A stretch of DNA of 64,000 nucleotides from Burkholderiales bacterium. GTDB taxonomy: Bacteria; Pseudomonadota; Gammaproteobacteria; Burkholderiales; Burkholderiaceae_C. The DNA lies in contig JACRAY010000029.1 of the NCBI GenBank assembly GCA_016213325.1, forward strand, positions 186,001 through 250,000. The letters are read 5' to 3'. Shown here piece after piece: positions 17,560 through 31,713 of this stretch. Every line of letters starts with the position of its first letter. The first letter of the stretch is position 1. The translations under genes and the position numbers were made by a program. Below the pieces are notes generated by a model. It had not been told where the DNA came from and made no database searches. It was given only the letters and a program-made list of their open reading frames with translations.

Positions 17560-17610
17560 GCCTCGGGATCATCCAGGCCTGTTCTCGGATGATTCGCAAG
17601 GCGGGTTCGC

Positions 17611-19287
17611 ATGAAAGAGCATCGGTTCCGCACGGCTTTGTTGCCGTTGGCGTTGCTGGCAATGGGCCAGCCCGTCGTGGCACAGCAGCCTCCGACGGGC
17701 GGCAGCCAGTTGCAGCAGATCCCTGCGGCGCCGCAGCCGCAAAGGGCGCCGCCCGAGATCCGGATCGAGCAGCGGGCCACGCCGCCCGAAGGTCCATCCG
17801 CCTCGACGAAGATCGTGGTCAATGCCTTGCGCATCACCGGCGCGGCAATCTATCCCGAAGCCGAGCTGGTCGCGCTGGCCGGGTTCACGCCCGGCCGTGA
17901 GTTCACCCTGGCGGAACTGCAAGAGATGGCGCGGCGCATTGCTGCGCACTACCGCAGCAACGGTTTCTTCGCGGCGCAGGCCGTGGTGCCGGCGCAGGAC
18001 ATCCGGGACAACACAGTCACCATCGCCGTGAGCGAAGGCCGCTACGGCCAGGTCACACTGCGCAACCAGACCAGCCTGCGCGATGGGCTGGCACGCAGCC
18101 AGTTGCACGGCCTCGGCAGCGGCGACGTGATTGCGACGGCGCCGCTGGAAAACCGGCTGCTGCTGCTGGGCGACATCCCCGGCATCCGCGTCAGCTCGAC
18201 GCTGGCGCCCGGCACCGCTGAGGGCACGTCCGACCTGGTCGTCGACCTGAAGCCCGCACCGCGCATCAGCGGCAGCTTCGACGCCGACAACGCGGGCAAC
18301 CGCTACACCGGCGCCCATCGCGTGGGCGCGACCGTGAACCTGGACAACCCGCTGGGCCTGGGTGACCGGGCCAGCCTGCGCCTGCTGACATCCGGCCCCG
18401 GGTTGAAATACGGCAGGATTTCCTATCAGGTCCAGGCTGGTCGCGGCCAGGTCGGGGTAGCCTACAGCCGGCTCGACTACGAGCTCGGCCGCGAGTTCGA
18501 GCCCTTGCTGGCGAGCGGAACCGCGCAGGTCGCCAGCGTCTACGGCCGCTATCCGCTCGTGCGCTCGCGCGCCAGCAACCTGTATGTGCTGCTCGGGCTG
18601 GATGCGAAGGCCTTCCACGACCGGGTCGACTCGGTCCCCTCGTTCACCGACCGGAAGTCCCGCGTGCTGTTTGCCAGCCTGTACGGCGACAACCAGGACT
18701 CGTTCGGCGGCGGCGGCGCGAACTCGTACTACGTGTCGCTCGCAGCGGGCAGCCTGGACATCGATACCCCGGCGGCGCAGGCAGCGGACGCCCTGACCGC
18801 CCGCACCAACGGCCACTTCAGCAGGCTGTCGTTCCAGGCCGCGCGCGTGCAGCGCCTGGCGGGCCCGTTCTCGGTATTGGCGGCCATCAGGGGCCAGCTC
18901 GCATCGAAGAACCTGGACGTGTCCGAAAAGATGGAACTGGGCGGAATGCAGGGCGTGCGGGCCTACCCGGAAGGCGAGGCCTATGCCGACGAGGGCTACA
19001 TCGTGACACTGGAAGCCCGCATGGACCTGCCGAAGCCCACCGCCGTGCCCGGGCACGTGCAGCTGGTCGCGTTCATCGACGGCGGCAGCGTCACGATCAA
19101 CAAGAAGCCCTGGGCACCGGGCGACAACCGTCGCACCTTGAGCGGTGCGGGCGTCGGTGCCGAGTGGGCCGATGCGGGCAATTTCATGGTGCGGGCCTAC
19201 TACGCCCGCAGGTTGGGCAACGAGGCTGCCACCTCCGCGCCGGACAAGCCGGGCCGCTTCTGGGTCCAGCTGGTCAAGTACTTCTGA
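17611..19287 (+). CDS. two-partner secretion outer-membrane transporter (TpsB, ShlB/FhaC family)
   Basis: 558 aa from ATG 17611. The signal peptide is residues 1-~24 (ALLPLALLAMGQPVVA), followed by a proline-rich linker. A POTRA domain lies at ~66-145 (VNALRITGAAIYPEAELVAL to VTIAVSEGRYGQVTL). A 16-strand ShlB/FhaC-type barrel follows, ending in Phe (WVQLVKYF), the usual BAM recognition end. It exports the adjacent TpsA across the outer membrane. The gap to the TpsA ATG is 14 bp, so they are one operon. Confidence 0.92.
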   Translation: MKEHRFRTALLPLALLAMGQPVVAQQPPTGGSQLQQIPAAPQPQRAPPEIRIEQRATPPEGPSASTKIVVNALRITGAAIYPEAELVALAGFTPGREFTLAELQEMARRIAAHYRSNGFFAAQAVVPAQDIRDNTVTIAVSEGRYGQVTLRNQTSLRDGLARSQLHGLGSGDVIATAPLENRLLLLGDIPGIRVSSTLAPGTAEGTSDLVVDLKPAPRISGSFDADNAGNRYTGAHRVGATVNLDNPLGLGDRASLRLLTSGPGLKYGRISYQVQAGRGQVGVAYSRLDYELGREFEPLLASGTAQVASVYGRYPLVRSRASNLYVLLGLDAKAFHDRVDSVPSFTDRKSRVLFASLYGDNQDSFGGGGANSYYVSLAAGSLDIDTPAAQAADALTARTNGHFSRLSFQAARVQRLAGPFSVLAAIRGQLASKNLDVSEKMELGGMQGVRAYPEGEAYADEGYIVTLEARMDLPKPTAVPGHVQLVAFIDGGSVTINKKPWAPGDNRRTLSGAGVGAEWADAGNFMVRAYYARRLGNEAATSAPDKPGRFWVQLVKYF

Positions 19288-19301
19288 AAGACGTGAGCCA
19301 C

Positions 19302-21665
<2,364 letters not shown>

Positions 21666-21666
21666 C

Positions 21667-22299
21667 ATGCGCGCAGCCTTGCTGGCCCTGCTGCTGGCCG
21701 CGCCGGGCCTCGCCCCGCACGCGGCCAGCGCGGCCGAGGCGGCCTTCGAAGGGGAGCATGCATCGCAGCAGGTGCGCCACGTCGCCGACTGGGCCGTGGA
21801 CTCGAAGGACCACCAGGGCATGCCCTTCATCATCGTGGACAAGGTCGAAGCCCGGGTCTTCGTCTTCGATGCCGGCGGCCGGCTGCTCGGCGCCGCTGCC
21901 GCGCTGATCGGGCAGGCGAGCGGGGACGAGTCCGTGCCCGGGATCGGCAGCCGCCCCTTGTCGACCATCCTGCCGCAGGAGCGCACCACGCCGGCCGGAC
22001 GTTTCGTCGCCTCGCTCGGCAAGACGCTGAAGGGCGATGAGATCGTCTGGGTGGATTACGACGCCGCGGTCGCATTGCACCGCGTGATCGCCACCGCGCC
22101 CAAGGAGCGCAGGCTGCAACGCCTGGCCAGCCGCACCGCATCCGATCGCCGGATCACCTACGGCTGCATCAACGTGCCGGTGAAGTTCTTCGACGAAGTG
22201 GTGGCGACTGCGCTCAGGGCCAGCAGTGCCGTGGTGTATGTGCTGCCCGAAACCCGGCCGGTGCGCGATGTCTTCCGTTCCTACGACGTGCGCAAGTAG
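21667..22299 (+). CDS. L,D-transpeptidase-like (YkuD-type) exported protein
   Basis: 210 aa from ATG 21667, one base after the TpsA stop. The signal peptide is ~1-22 (ALLALLLAAPGLAPHAASA). The central region FIIVDKVEARVFVFDAGGRL is the first strand pair of the YkuD fold. The catalytic motif is RRITYGCINVP (Thr-Tyr-Gly-Cys in place of the usual Ser-His-Gly-Cys), with an upstream His in VALHRV. Family members cross-link peptidoglycan or attach proteins to it. The tight linkage to TpsB-TpsA suggests a role in retaining the exoprotein or adjusting the wall for it; this is inference. Confidence 0.78.
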   Translation: MRAALLALLLAAPGLAPHAASAAEAAFEGEHASQQVRHVADWAVDSKDHQGMPFIIVDKVEARVFVFDAGGRLLGAAAALIGQASGDESVPGIGSRPLSTILPQERTTPAGRFVASLGKTLKGDEIVWVDYDAAVALHRVIATAPKERRLQRLASRTASDRRITYGCINVPVKFFDEVVATALRASSAVVYVLPETRPVRDVFRSYDVRK

Positions 22300-22314
22300 G
22301 TCGCGCTTTCAACC

Positions 22315-22989
22315 TCACGGCCCACCCGGCACGCGTTCAGCCGGCTTCGACGGATCGGGCGACGGCAGCGCCAACGGCGCGTCGCGCCACTCCCAGTTCT
22401 TCGCCGCAGCGAACACCGCGTTCGGGTATTGCGGCTGGCCGCGGCTGCCGTTGTAGCGGCCCAGCGCCATGTACAGGTCGCCGCGCTCGCGGTCCAGGTA
22501 GTGCCGCAGGATCACGCAGCCGAAGCGCAGGTTGGGCTGCAGCTGGAACAGCTTGCCGGCGTCGCCGTCGCCGATCAGCCGGCTCCAGAACGGCATGACC
22601 TGCATGTAGCCGCGCGCACCGGCACGGCTCACCGCGAACTTGCGGAAGGCACTCTCCACCTGGATCAGGCCGAGCACCATGCCGGTGTCCAGGCCCGCGC
22701 GTTTCGTCTCGTACCACACCGACTGCAGGAACTCCCTGCGTTCCTGCCACTCGGGTTTGCGCTGCCGAAGGCGGTTGCTCATCGCGCCCAGCCACCGCAG
22801 GTAGCGCAGGCGGGCGTCGAGGTCGCCGAACACCGGCTCGGGCGGCGCGCGGTCGGCCACCGCGGCACTGAGGATGCTGCGCACCGAATCGGCGAGCGGC
22901 TCTTCCACCTGCGCTCCCGCCGACGCGCGGCCCGTCACACCCAGCAGGCCCAGGCCGGTGGCCAGGGCGCAGGCGCGGCGCGTGATCAC
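22315..22989 (-). CDS. lytic transglycosylase (SLT domain)
   Basis: 224 aa from GTG 22989, overlapping the proS stop (GTGA). The signal-like N-terminus is [24 protein letters not shown]. The SLT/goose-lysozyme-like domain has the catalytic Glu in [29 protein letters not shown], then [30 protein letters not shown]. It cleaves peptidoglycan glycan strands to anhydromuropeptides in the periplasm. It is cotranscribed with proS and convergent with the transpeptidase gene across 15 bp. Confidence 0.9.
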   Translation of the reverse strand: MITRRACALATGLGLLGVTGRASAGAQVEEPLADSVRSILSAAVADRAPPEPVFGDLDARLRYLRWLGAMSNRLRQRKPEWQERREFLQSVWYETKRAGLDTGMVLGLIQVESAFRKFAVSRAGARGYMQVMPFWSRLIGDGDAGKLFQLQPNLRFGCVILRHYLDRERGDLYMALGRYNGSRGQPQYPNAVFAAAKNWEWRDAPLALPSPDPSKPAERVPGGP

Positions 22990-24701
22990 ACTGCGAGCCG
23001 GCCCTTGACGAAGCCGGACACTTCGCCTGCCGGCACCTTGGTCGCCGCCGAGTCGCGGCGGTGCTGGTACTCGAGCTGGCCTTCCTTCAGGCCGCGGTCG
23101 GAGATCACCACGCGATGCGGCACGCCGATCAGTTCCCAGTCGGCGAACATCACGCCGGGACGCTCGCCGCGGTCGTCGATGATCACGTCGACACCGTCGG
23201 CCGCCAGTTCGTCGTGCAGCTTTTGAGCCGCCGCCTTCACGTCGGCGCTGCGGTCCATGCCGATCGGGCAGATCACCACGGTGAAAGGCGCGATCGCATC
23301 GGGCCAGATGATGCCGCGCTCGTCGTGGTTCTGCTCGATGGCCGCGGCCGGCAGGCGCGTGATGCCGATGCCATAGCAGCCCATCTCGAAGTGCTTCGGC
23401 TTGCCGTCCTCGTCGAGGAAGGTCGCGTTCATGGCCTTGCTGTACTTGGTGCCGAGGTAGAACACGTGCCCGATCTCGATGCCGCGTTCGATGGCGAGCA
23501 CGCCCTTGCCGTCGGGCGAGGCATCGCCTTCGACAATGTTGCGGATGTCGGCTACGGCCACCGGCTCGGGCACGTCACGGCCCCAGTTGACGCCGGTGAT
23601 GTGGAAGTCCTCTTCGTTCGCGCCGCAGATCCAGTCGGCCATCAGCGCCACTTCGCGGTCGGCCACCACCTTGATGGTCGCGGGCAGCCCCACGGGGCCG
23701 AGGTAGCCGGGCTGCGAGCCGAACGCCTGCTCGATCTCGCGGGTGGCGGCAAAGCGGAAGCCGTCGCCGCCCAGCACCTTGTTCAGCTTCACTTCGTTCA
23801 TGTCGTGGTCGCCGCGCACCAGCGCCAGCCACAGCTCGCCGGCGTTGCTCATGACCACGAGCGACTTCACCGTGCGTTGCAGCGGCACGCCGAGCAGTGC
23901 GGCTACGTCTTCGCAGGTGGCCTTGCCGGGGGTCGGCACCCTCTTCATGTCCTCGGCAGGCGCCGGGCGCGGGCCCCGGGGCGCCAGCGCCTCGGCCTTC
24001 TCCATGTTGGCCGCGTAGTCGCTGCCGGGGCAGTACACGATGGCGTCCTCGCCGGTGGAAGCGATCACCTGGAATTCTTCCGACAGGTCGCCGCCGATGG
24101 CGCCGCTGTCCGCGGCCACCGCGCGATAGCGCAGGCCGAAGCGGTCGAAGATCGCGCGATAGGCCGCAGCCATCACCTCGTAGCTGCGCTTGGCTGCAGC
24201 CTCGTCGCGGTCGAAGCTGTACGCGTCCTTCATGATGAACTCGCGCCCGCGCATCAGGCCGAAGCGCGGCCTGCGCTCGTCGCGGAACTTCGTCTGCACC
24301 TGGTACAGGTTCCTGGGCAACTGCTTGTAGCTGCGCAACTCCTGCCGCGCGATGTCGGTGACCACCTCTTCACTGGTCGGCTGCACGATGAAGTCACGGT
24401 CGTGCCGGTCCTTGATGCGCAGCAGCTCGGGGCCCATCTTCTCGAAGCGGCCGCTTTCCTGCCACAGCTCCGCCGGCTGCACCACAGGCATGGTGCACTC
24501 GACGGCGCCTGCCCGGTTCATCTCCTCGCGCACGATCTTCTCGACCTTGCGGATCACGCGCAGGCCCATGGGCATGTAGGTGTAGATGCCGGCGCCGAGC
24601 TTCTTGATCATGCCGGCGCGCGTCATCAGCCGATGGCTGGCGACCTCGGCGTCGGCGGGGGCTTCCTTCTGGGTGGAAATGAGGAACTGGGAGGCTTTCA
24701 T
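22986..24701 (-). CDS. proS: prolyl-tRNA synthetase (bacterial type with editing insert)
   Basis: 571 aa from ATG 24701 ([20 protein letters not shown]). It charges tRNA(Pro). The class II motifs are visible: motif 1 [19 protein letters not shown], motif 2 [21 protein letters not shown], and motif 3 [17 protein letters not shown]. The ~180-residue INS editing domain lies between motifs 2 and 3 (around [15 protein letters not shown] to [20 protein letters not shown]). Length is normal. It is divergent from rppH. A tRNA-Pro gene lies about 5 kb away. Confidence 0.95.
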   Translation of the reverse strand: MKASQFLISTQKEAPADAEVASHRLMTRAGMIKKLGAGIYTYMPMGLRVIRKVEKIVREEMNRAGAVECTMPVVQPAELWQESGRFEKMGPELLRIKDRHDRDFIVQPTSEEVVTDIARQELRSYKQLPRNLYQVQTKFRDERRPRFGLMRGREFIMKDAYSFDRDEAAAKRSYEVMAAAYRAIFDRFGLRYRAVAADSGAIGGDLSEEFQVIASTGEDAIVYCPGSDYAANMEKAEALAPRGPRPAPAEDMKRVPTPGKATCEDVAALLGVPLQRTVKSLVVMSNAGELWLALVRGDHDMNEVKLNKVLGGDGFRFAATREIEQAFGSQPGYLGPVGLPATIKVVADREVALMADWICGANEEDFHITGVNWGRDVPEPVAVADIRNIVEGDASPDGKGVLAIERGIEIGHVFYLGTKYSKAMNATFLDEDGKPKHFEMGCYGIGITRLPAAAIEQNHDERGIIWPDAIAPFTVVICPIGMDRSADVKAAAQKLHDELAADGVDVIIDDRGERPGVMFADWELIGVPHRVVISDRGLKEGQLEYQHRRDSAATKVPAGEVSGFVKGRLAV

Positions 24702-24736
24702 CGACAGGGGAGGTGGGTGCGCCGGCAGCTGAGCCC

Positions 24737-24766
24737 TTCACAGCGCGCCGGTGCGCCGTGCATAAT
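24737..24766 (+). promoter_or_regulatory. rppH sigma70-type promoter
   Basis: TTCACA (24737-24742) and CATAAT (24761-24766) are separated by 18 bp, each matching consensus at 5 of 6 positions. The predicted start gives a leader of about 20 nt before the ATG at 24795. Confidence 0.55.
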
Positions 24767-24794
24767 GAACTCAGTACAAATTTGGGGTTTGATT

Positions 24795-25397
24795 ATGCTT
24801 GACCGGGACGGCTTCAGGCCGAACGTCGGCATCATCCTGCTCAACCAGAAAAACCAGGTGTTCTGGGGCAAACGCATCCGGACACATAGCTGGCAGTTCC
24901 CGCAAGGCGGCATAGACCGCGGGGAATCGCCCGAACAGGCGATGTTCCGCGAGCTGCACGAGGAAATCGGGTTGATGCCGGAGCACGTGCGCATCGTCGC
25001 GCGCACACGCGACTGGCTGCGCTACGAAGTGCCGGAGCGCTACATCCGCCGCGACGCGCGCGGCCACTACAAGGGCCAGAAGCAGATCTGGTTCCTGCTG
25101 CAGCTGACAGGCAACGACTGGAACCTGAACCTGCGCGCCACCAACCACCCCGAGTTCGACGCCTGGCGCTGGAACGACTACTGGGTGCCGCTCGACGTGG
25201 TGGTGGAATTCAAGCGCGGCGTGTACGAAATGGCGCTGCGCGAACTCGCGCGCTACCTGCCGCGCAACGACCACCGCAACCGCTACCTGCGCAGCGGCAT
25301 GCGCGGGCGCGACCACGAGCACCACGGGCAGGAAGGCGGCCCGGCCCCGATGGAGCTGCCGCCCGGCGCCACCTTCGACCCCAACCCGCAACCGTAA
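24795..25397 (+). CDS. rppH: RNA pyrophosphohydrolase
   Basis: 200 aa from ATG 24795 ([18 protein letters not shown]). It removes pyrophosphate from 5'-triphosphate mRNA and so starts RNase E-dependent decay. The Nudix box spans [20 protein letters not shown] and the following IG. WQFPQGG precedes it, and [13 protein letters not shown] and [18 protein letters not shown] are RppH-typical. The C-terminal ~40 residues are a charged, disordered extension. The CNP1-like gene follows 2 bp after the stop. Confidence 0.95.
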   Translation: MLDRDGFRPNVGIILLNQKNQVFWGKRIRTHSWQFPQGGIDRGESPEQAMFRELHEEIGLMPEHVRIVARTRDWLRYEVPERYIRRDARGHYKGQKQIWFLLQLTGNDWNLNLRATNHPEFDAWRWNDYWVPLDVVVEFKRGVYEMALRELARYLPRNDHRNRYLRSGMRGRDHEHHGQEGGPAPMELPPGATFDPNPQP

Positions 25398-25399
25398 GC

Positions 25400-25915
25400 A
25401 TGTTCACTGGCAAGTTCTTCACGGCGGCCTTCGTGCTTGCCGCCGCCTGCTCAGCATCCGCGCAGCTGTTCGCGCCGCTCGACCCCGACTGGAAGGAAGC
25501 CGAGGTGCCGCCGCCGCCGGCGTTGCGCACATCGGGCCTGATCGAGATCGATTCGCCGCGCAGCGAATTGCGCTTCGGCGTGGACCCCGCCTCCATCTCG
25601 GTCGGGCGGGACCGCATCGTGCGCTACGTGGTGGTCGTGCGCAGCGCGGGCGGCAACGTCACGGGCATCTACGAGGGCCTGCACTGCAAGACGGCTGAAG
25701 CCAAGGTCTATGCTCGGCACAACGGCGGCGCTGGCTGGGTGATGCAGGCCGACGCGGACTGGAAGCCCTTGTCCGGCGCGCCGCATTCCTCGTACAGCAT
25801 GCAGATCGCACAGCAGGGTGCATGCCTGGGCCGTACGCCCAACGGCAACCCGGGCCAGGTGGCGCGCGACCTGCGCGCGCCGTACGACACGAAATTCTCG
25901 CCGCAGACGCGCTGA
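25400..25915 (+). CDS. CNP1-like family exported protein
   Basis: 171 aa from ATG 25400. The signal peptide is ~1-21 (FFTAAFVLAAACSASAQ). The mature protein DWKEAEVPPPPALRTSGLIE ... RIVRYVVVVRSAGGNVTGIYEGLHCKTAEAKVYAR matches the CNP1-like family, periplasmic proteins of unknown role in betaproteobacteria. Two Cys residues (LHCKT, GACLG) could form a disulfide. It is co-transcribed with rppH and convergent with proB across 12 bp. Confidence 0.82.
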   Translation: MFTGKFFTAAFVLAAACSASAQLFAPLDPDWKEAEVPPPPALRTSGLIEIDSPRSELRFGVDPASISVGRDRIVRYVVVVRSAGGNVTGIYEGLHCKTAEAKVYARHNGGAGWVMQADADWKPLSGAPHSSYSMQIAQQGACLGRTPNGNPGQVARDLRAPYDTKFSPQTR

Positions 25916-25927
25916 CGCGCGCGATGG

Positions 25928-28167
<2,240 letters not shown>

Positions 28168-28199
28168 TCAGGGCTTTGTCCTTGCTCCTGCGAATTATC

Positions 28200-28460
28200 T
28201 CAAGCGACCGGAACCACGTTCACGGTCTGCTTGTTCTGCGCGCCGCGCACCTGGAACTTCACGTGCCCGTCGACCAGCGCGAACAGGGTATGGTCCTTGC
28301 CCACGCCGACGTTGGTGCCGGGGTGGAACTTGGTGCCGCGCTGGCGCACGATGATGGAGCCGGCGCTGATCAGCTCACCGCCGAACGCCTTGACACCGAG
28401 CATCTTGGGCTGGGAATCCCGCCCGTTTCGCGTAGAGCCGCCGCCTTTTTTCTGTGCCAT
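28200..28460 (-). CDS. rpmA: 50S ribosomal protein L27
   Basis: 86 aa from ATG 28460 ([20 protein letters not shown]). L27 sits near the peptidyl-transferase centre. The conserved core [27 protein letters not shown] and [18 protein letters not shown] are present. It follows rplU by 4 bp. Confidence 0.97.
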   Translation of the reverse strand: MAQKKGGGSTRNGRDSQPKMLGVKAFGGELISAGSIIVRQRGTKFHPGTNVGVGKDHTLFALVDGHVKFQVRGAQNKQTVNVVPVA

Positions 28461-28464
28461 TTCG

Positions 28465-28776
28465 TCAGACTCCGATGGCGCCGATCTGCAGCTCGGTGAA
28501 AGCCTGCCGATGGCCCTGGTGCTTCTGGTAGTGCTTGCGGCGGCGCATCTTGAAGATGCGCACCTTGTCGTGCTTGCCGTGCGCGACGACCGTCGCCTTC
28601 ACCGTGGCACCTGACACCAGGGGCACGCCGACTTTCAGGTCGCTGCCGTTACCGACAGCGAGCACTTCGTCAAACGTGAGTTCCTGGCCGATGTCCGCAG
28701 CAATCTGTTCTACTTTGATCTTGTCGCCGGAAGCAACACGATACTGCTTGCCTCCGGTTTTTATGACCGCGTACAT
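28465..28776 (-). CDS. rplU: 50S ribosomal protein L21
   Basis: 103 aa from ATG 28776 ([20 protein letters not shown]). The C-terminal [21 protein letters not shown] is the L21 signature for 23S rRNA binding. It is first in rplU-rpmA-obgE-proB, with a good upstream promoter. Confidence 0.97.
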   Translation of the reverse strand: MYAVIKTGGKQYRVASGDKIKVEQIAADIGQELTFDEVLAVGNGSDLKVGVPLVSGATVKATVVAHGKHDKVRIFKMRRRKHYQKHQGHRQAFTELQIGAIGV

Positions 28777-28834
28777 GGTTTGACCTCATTCATTGGGGGA
28801 TAGGCCCACCAGACGGATTTCCGGTGAGCCCAAG

Positions 28835-28863
28835 ATTATGCCATAGTTTGCGACCACTCACAA
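28835..28863 (-). promoter_or_regulatory. rplU promoter
   Basis: On the minus strand, TTGTGA (28863-28858) and CATAAT (28840-28835) are spaced exactly 17 bp. The predicted leader to the rplU ATG is about 50 nt, enough for the ribosome-binding site. Confidence 0.6.
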
Positions 28864-28881
28864 GGCGCCCCCGCGTCTTCC

Positions 28882-28896
28882 TATAATCGGTTCGCT
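28882..28896 (+). promoter_or_regulatory. ispB -10 box next to TTG start
   Basis: TATAAT at 28882-28887 ends 9 nt before the TTG at 28897. No good -35 is seen; that position overlaps the divergent rplU promoter's -35. Confidence 0.4.
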
Positions 28897-29880
28897 TTGA
28901 CCGATCCTTCCAACCGCACCGCATCCGTACTCGCCCTGGTCGCCGACGACATGGCGCAGGTCGACGCAGTCATCGCCCGGCGGCTCGCTTCGGGGGTCCC
29001 GCTGGTCGGCCAAGTGTCGCAGTACATCATCTCGGCCGGCGGCAAGCGGCTGCGGCCCGCGCTGCTGCTGCTGGTGTGCGGGGCGCTGGGCTACCGTGGC
29101 GAGCAGCGCCACAACCTGGCGGCCGTGGTCGAGTTCATCCACACCGCCACCCTGCTGCATGACGACGTGGTCGACGAGTCCACGCTCAGGCGCGGCCGCC
29201 CCACGGCCAACGAGAGCTTCGGCAACCCGGCCAGCGTGCTGGTGGGCGACTTCCTGTACTCGCGCGCCTTCCAGATGATGCTGGACGCGCACGACATGCG
29301 CGTGATGGAGATCCTGGCCGACGCCACCAACGTGATCGCCGAAGGCGAGGTGATGCAGCTGGTGAACATGCACGACCCCGACCTCGACGAGGCGGGCTAC
29401 CTGCAGGTAATCCGCTCCAAGACCGCCAAGCTGTTCGAAGCCAGCGCGCGGCTGGGTGCCGTGCTGGCGAAGGCGCCGGCGGCCCAGGAGCAGGCCTGTG
29501 CCGACTTCGGGCAGGCACTGGGCACCGCGTTCCAGGTGATCGACGACGTGCTCGACTACGACGGCGACGTCGCCGAACTCGGCAAGAACCTGGGCGACGA
29601 CCTGCGCGAAGGCAAGGTCACCCTGCCGCTCATCGCGGCGATGCGCCGCGGCACGACGGCGCAGCGCGACCTGATCCGCCACGCCATCGAGACCGGGGCG
29701 CTGGGCGAGCTGGACCAGGTGGTGGCGATCGTGCGCGCAACCGGCGCGCTGGATGCGGCGCGCGCCGCCGCCGCCGAAGAGGCTCAGCGCGCGATCGACG
29801 CCGCTCGCGAGCTGCCCGCGAATGCCTTCACGCAAGGTTTGCTACAATTGGCGGCTCAACTGCTGCAGCGGCGCACCTGA
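28897..29880 (+). CDS. ispB: polyprenyl (octaprenyl) diphosphate synthase
   Basis: 327 aa from a TTG at 28897 (LTDPSNRTASVLALVADDM); no ATG or GTG fits better. It makes the all-trans side chain of ubiquinone from IPP and FPP. The first aspartate-rich motif is LLHDDVVDESTLRRGRPTAN and the second QVIDDVLDYDGDVAELGKNL. The substrate-binding GGKRLRPALLLL is near the N-terminus. It is divergent from rplU, a common arrangement in proteobacteria. The chain length (C40) is inferred from context, not read from the sequence. Confidence 0.92.
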   Translation: MTDPSNRTASVLALVADDMAQVDAVIARRLASGVPLVGQVSQYIISAGGKRLRPALLLLVCGALGYRGEQRHNLAAVVEFIHTATLLHDDVVDESTLRRGRPTANESFGNPASVLVGDFLYSRAFQMMLDAHDMRVMEILADATNVIAEGEVMQLVNMHDPDLDEAGYLQVIRSKTAKLFEASARLGAVLAKAPAAQEQACADFGQALGTAFQVIDDVLDYDGDVAELGKNLGDDLREGKVTLPLIAAMRRGTTAQRDLIRHAIETGALGELDQVVAIVRATGALDAARAAAAEEAQRAIDAARELPANAFTQGLLQLAAQLLQRRT

Positions 29881-29912
29881 CTACACGGGCTCGCACCGCA
29901 CCGCCGCAAAAT

Positions 29913-29989
29913 CGGGGTGTAGCTTAGCCTGGTAGAGCGCTACGTTCGGGACGTAGAGGCCGGAGGTTCGAATCCTCTCACCCCGACCA
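29913..29989 (+). tRNA. tRNA-Pro (anticodon CGG)
   Basis: 77 nt including an encoded CCA. The acceptor arms CGGGGTG and CACCCCG pair perfectly. The anticodon stem CTACG/CGTAG encloses the loop TTCGGGA with anticodon CGG at 29947-29949, reading CCG. The T arm contains GGTTCGAAT. It lies 32 bp after ispB and 20 bp before the TPR gene. Confidence 0.97.
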
Positions 29990-30009
29990 ATCATTTCAGG
30001 ACTGCTGCC

Positions 30010-31587
30010 ATGCCTGCGCACCGTCCCGAACCCTCCCCCTTCGACGCCGGCCTCGCGCTGGTGCGGGCCGGCCGTGCGCAGGAAGCGCTGGTGCGGCTGC
30101 AGCAGGCGGTCGCAGCCGATCCGGCACATGCCAACGCCTACAACGCCATGGGCGCCGCCCTGCGCATGCTGCAGCGCCCGGCAGAGGCCTTGCGCAGCTT
30201 CGAGCAGGCCATAGCCGCGGCCCCGGGCCATGCAGCCGCACACAGCAACCGCGGCATCATGCTGGCCGAACTGAAGCAGCCCGAGGCGGCCATCGAGAGC
30301 TTCGACCGCGCGCTCGCGCTCGACCCCCGGCTGGCCGATGCCCTCAGCAACCGCGGCAAGGTACGCATCGACCTGGGGCAGCCCGAAGCGGCGCTGGCCG
30401 ACTTCGACGAGGCGATCCGGCAGGCGCCCGGCTTCGCTGAAGCGCACCACAACCGCGGCATCGTGCTGCGCCAGTTGCGGCAGCGCGAAGCCGCCCGGGC
30501 CAGTTTCGAGCAAGCCGTGCGCTTGAAGCCGGAATCGGCGGATGCGCGCAGCAGCCTGGGCTGCGCGGAACTCGAGCGCAACCGCGTCGACGCCGCACTC
30601 AGGCATTTCGACGCGGCGCTGCTGAGCCAGCCGGGCCACGCCGAAGCGCGCTGGAACAAGGCGCTGGCGCTGCTGCTGGCGGGCCGCTTCGGGGAAGGCT
30701 GGCCGCTGTACGAGGCGCGCTGGGACCGAACGGCAGCATCGCGCCGGCCCTTCCGGCAGCCGCAGTGGACCGGCCGTGAGCCGCTGGCCGGCCGGACGAT
30801 CCTGCTGCATGCCGAACAGGGCCTGGGCGATACCCTCCAGTTCTGCCGCTATGTGCCGCAGGTGGCGGCGGCGGGTGCCACCGTGCTGCTCGAAGTGCAG
30901 CCGCCGCTGGCCCCGCTGCTGCGGCAACTGCCCGGGGTGGCCACCCTGGTCATGCAGGGCGAACCCCTGCCGCGCTTCGACCTGCAATGCCCGCTGCTGT
31001 CGCTGCCGCTCGCTTTCGGCACGACGCTGGGCAGCATCCCGGCGGCGAGCGGCCCGTACCTGCAGGCACCGAGCGACCGGCTGGCGCTTTGGGGCGAGCG
31101 TCTCGGTGCCACGAGTTCTGTGCGGGTCGGCCTCGCGTGGAGCGGCCGCGCGGAGCACCGCAACGACCACAACCGCGGCCTCGCGCTCGAGCGGCTCGCT
31201 GCGCACCTGCCGCCGGGCTTCGACTACGTGAGCCTGCAGCAGGACGTGCGTGCCGCCGACCGCGAGGTGCTGGCAGCGCACCCGCACATCCGCCACTTCG
31301 GCGACGCACTCGCCGACTTCGGCGATACCGCCGCGCTGTGCAGCCTGGTGGATGTCGTCCTGACGGTGGACACGAGCATTGCGCACCTGGCGGGCGCTCT
31401 CGGCCGTACAGCCTGGGTGCTGCTGCCCTTCGCGCCCGACTGGCGCTGGCTGCTGGAGCGCGAAGACAGTCCCTGGTACGCATCGTTACGACTGTTCCGG
31501 CAGCCCGCGCCGATCGAGTGGGACCCGGTGCTGGCGCGCGCTGCCGGCGAGCTGCGGCGGCTCGCCAGGGCCGCACCCCGAGCGTGA
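30010..31587 (+). CDS. TPR protein with C-terminal glycosyltransferase-like domain
   Basis: 525 aa from ATG 30010. Residues ~10-240 are six to seven tetratricopeptide repeats with the A-x-x-x-x-G/N-x-A pattern (for example AHSNRGIMLAELKQPEAAIE, AHHNRGIVLRQLRQREAARA). Residues ~265-525 (ILLHAEQGLGDTLQFCRYVP, VRVGLAWSGRAEHRNDHNRG, DVVLTVDTSIAHLAGALGRT, VLLPFAPDWRWLLEREDSPWYAS) match the C-terminal domain of bacterial TPR proteins related to GT9/O-GlcNAc-transferase-like folds. The acceptor is unknown; protein or glycan glycosylation is likely. Confidence 0.83.
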   Translation: MPAHRPEPSPFDAGLALVRAGRAQEALVRLQQAVAADPAHANAYNAMGAALRMLQRPAEALRSFEQAIAAAPGHAAAHSNRGIMLAELKQPEAAIESFDRALALDPRLADALSNRGKVRIDLGQPEAALADFDEAIRQAPGFAEAHHNRGIVLRQLRQREAARASFEQAVRLKPESADARSSLGCAELERNRVDAALRHFDAALLSQPGHAEARWNKALALLLAGRFGEGWPLYEARWDRTAASRRPFRQPQWTGREPLAGRTILLHAEQGLGDTLQFCRYVPQVAAAGATVLLEVQPPLAPLLRQLPGVATLVMQGEPLPRFDLQCPLLSLPLAFGTTLGSIPAASGPYLQAPSDRLALWGERLGATSSVRVGLAWSGRAEHRNDHNRGLALERLAAHLPPGFDYVSLQQDVRAADREVLAAHPHIRHFGDALADFGDTAALCSLVDVVLTVDTSIAHLAGALGRTAWVLLPFAPDWRWLLEREDSPWYASLRLFRQPAPIEWDPVLARAAGELRRLARAAPRA

Positions 31588-31701
31588 CTTCTTGCCAACT
31601 ACCCGGGCGGTCCGGGGCCCTCGCCAATTTACGCGTTCCCCCATTTCAGCGATGATGCACCGATGACCTGCCCCGGCTGTCAGCCGCGTCCACGCCCGTA
31701 G

Positions 31702-31708
31702 TTATATT
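31702..31708 (+). promoter_or_regulatory. candidate pilB -10 box
   Basis: TTATATT contains TATATT at 31703-31708, ending 5 nt before the pilB ATG at 31714, so transcription would start at about the first codon. The 126-bp gap 31588-31713 shows no better promoter. Confidence 0.3.
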
Positions 31709-31713
31709 TCGCC

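Noticed and set aside
31588-31713. Sigma54 promoter before pilB
   Set aside because: No GG-N10-GC pair at the required spacing was convincing; the nearby TTATATT is a better, though weak, candidate.
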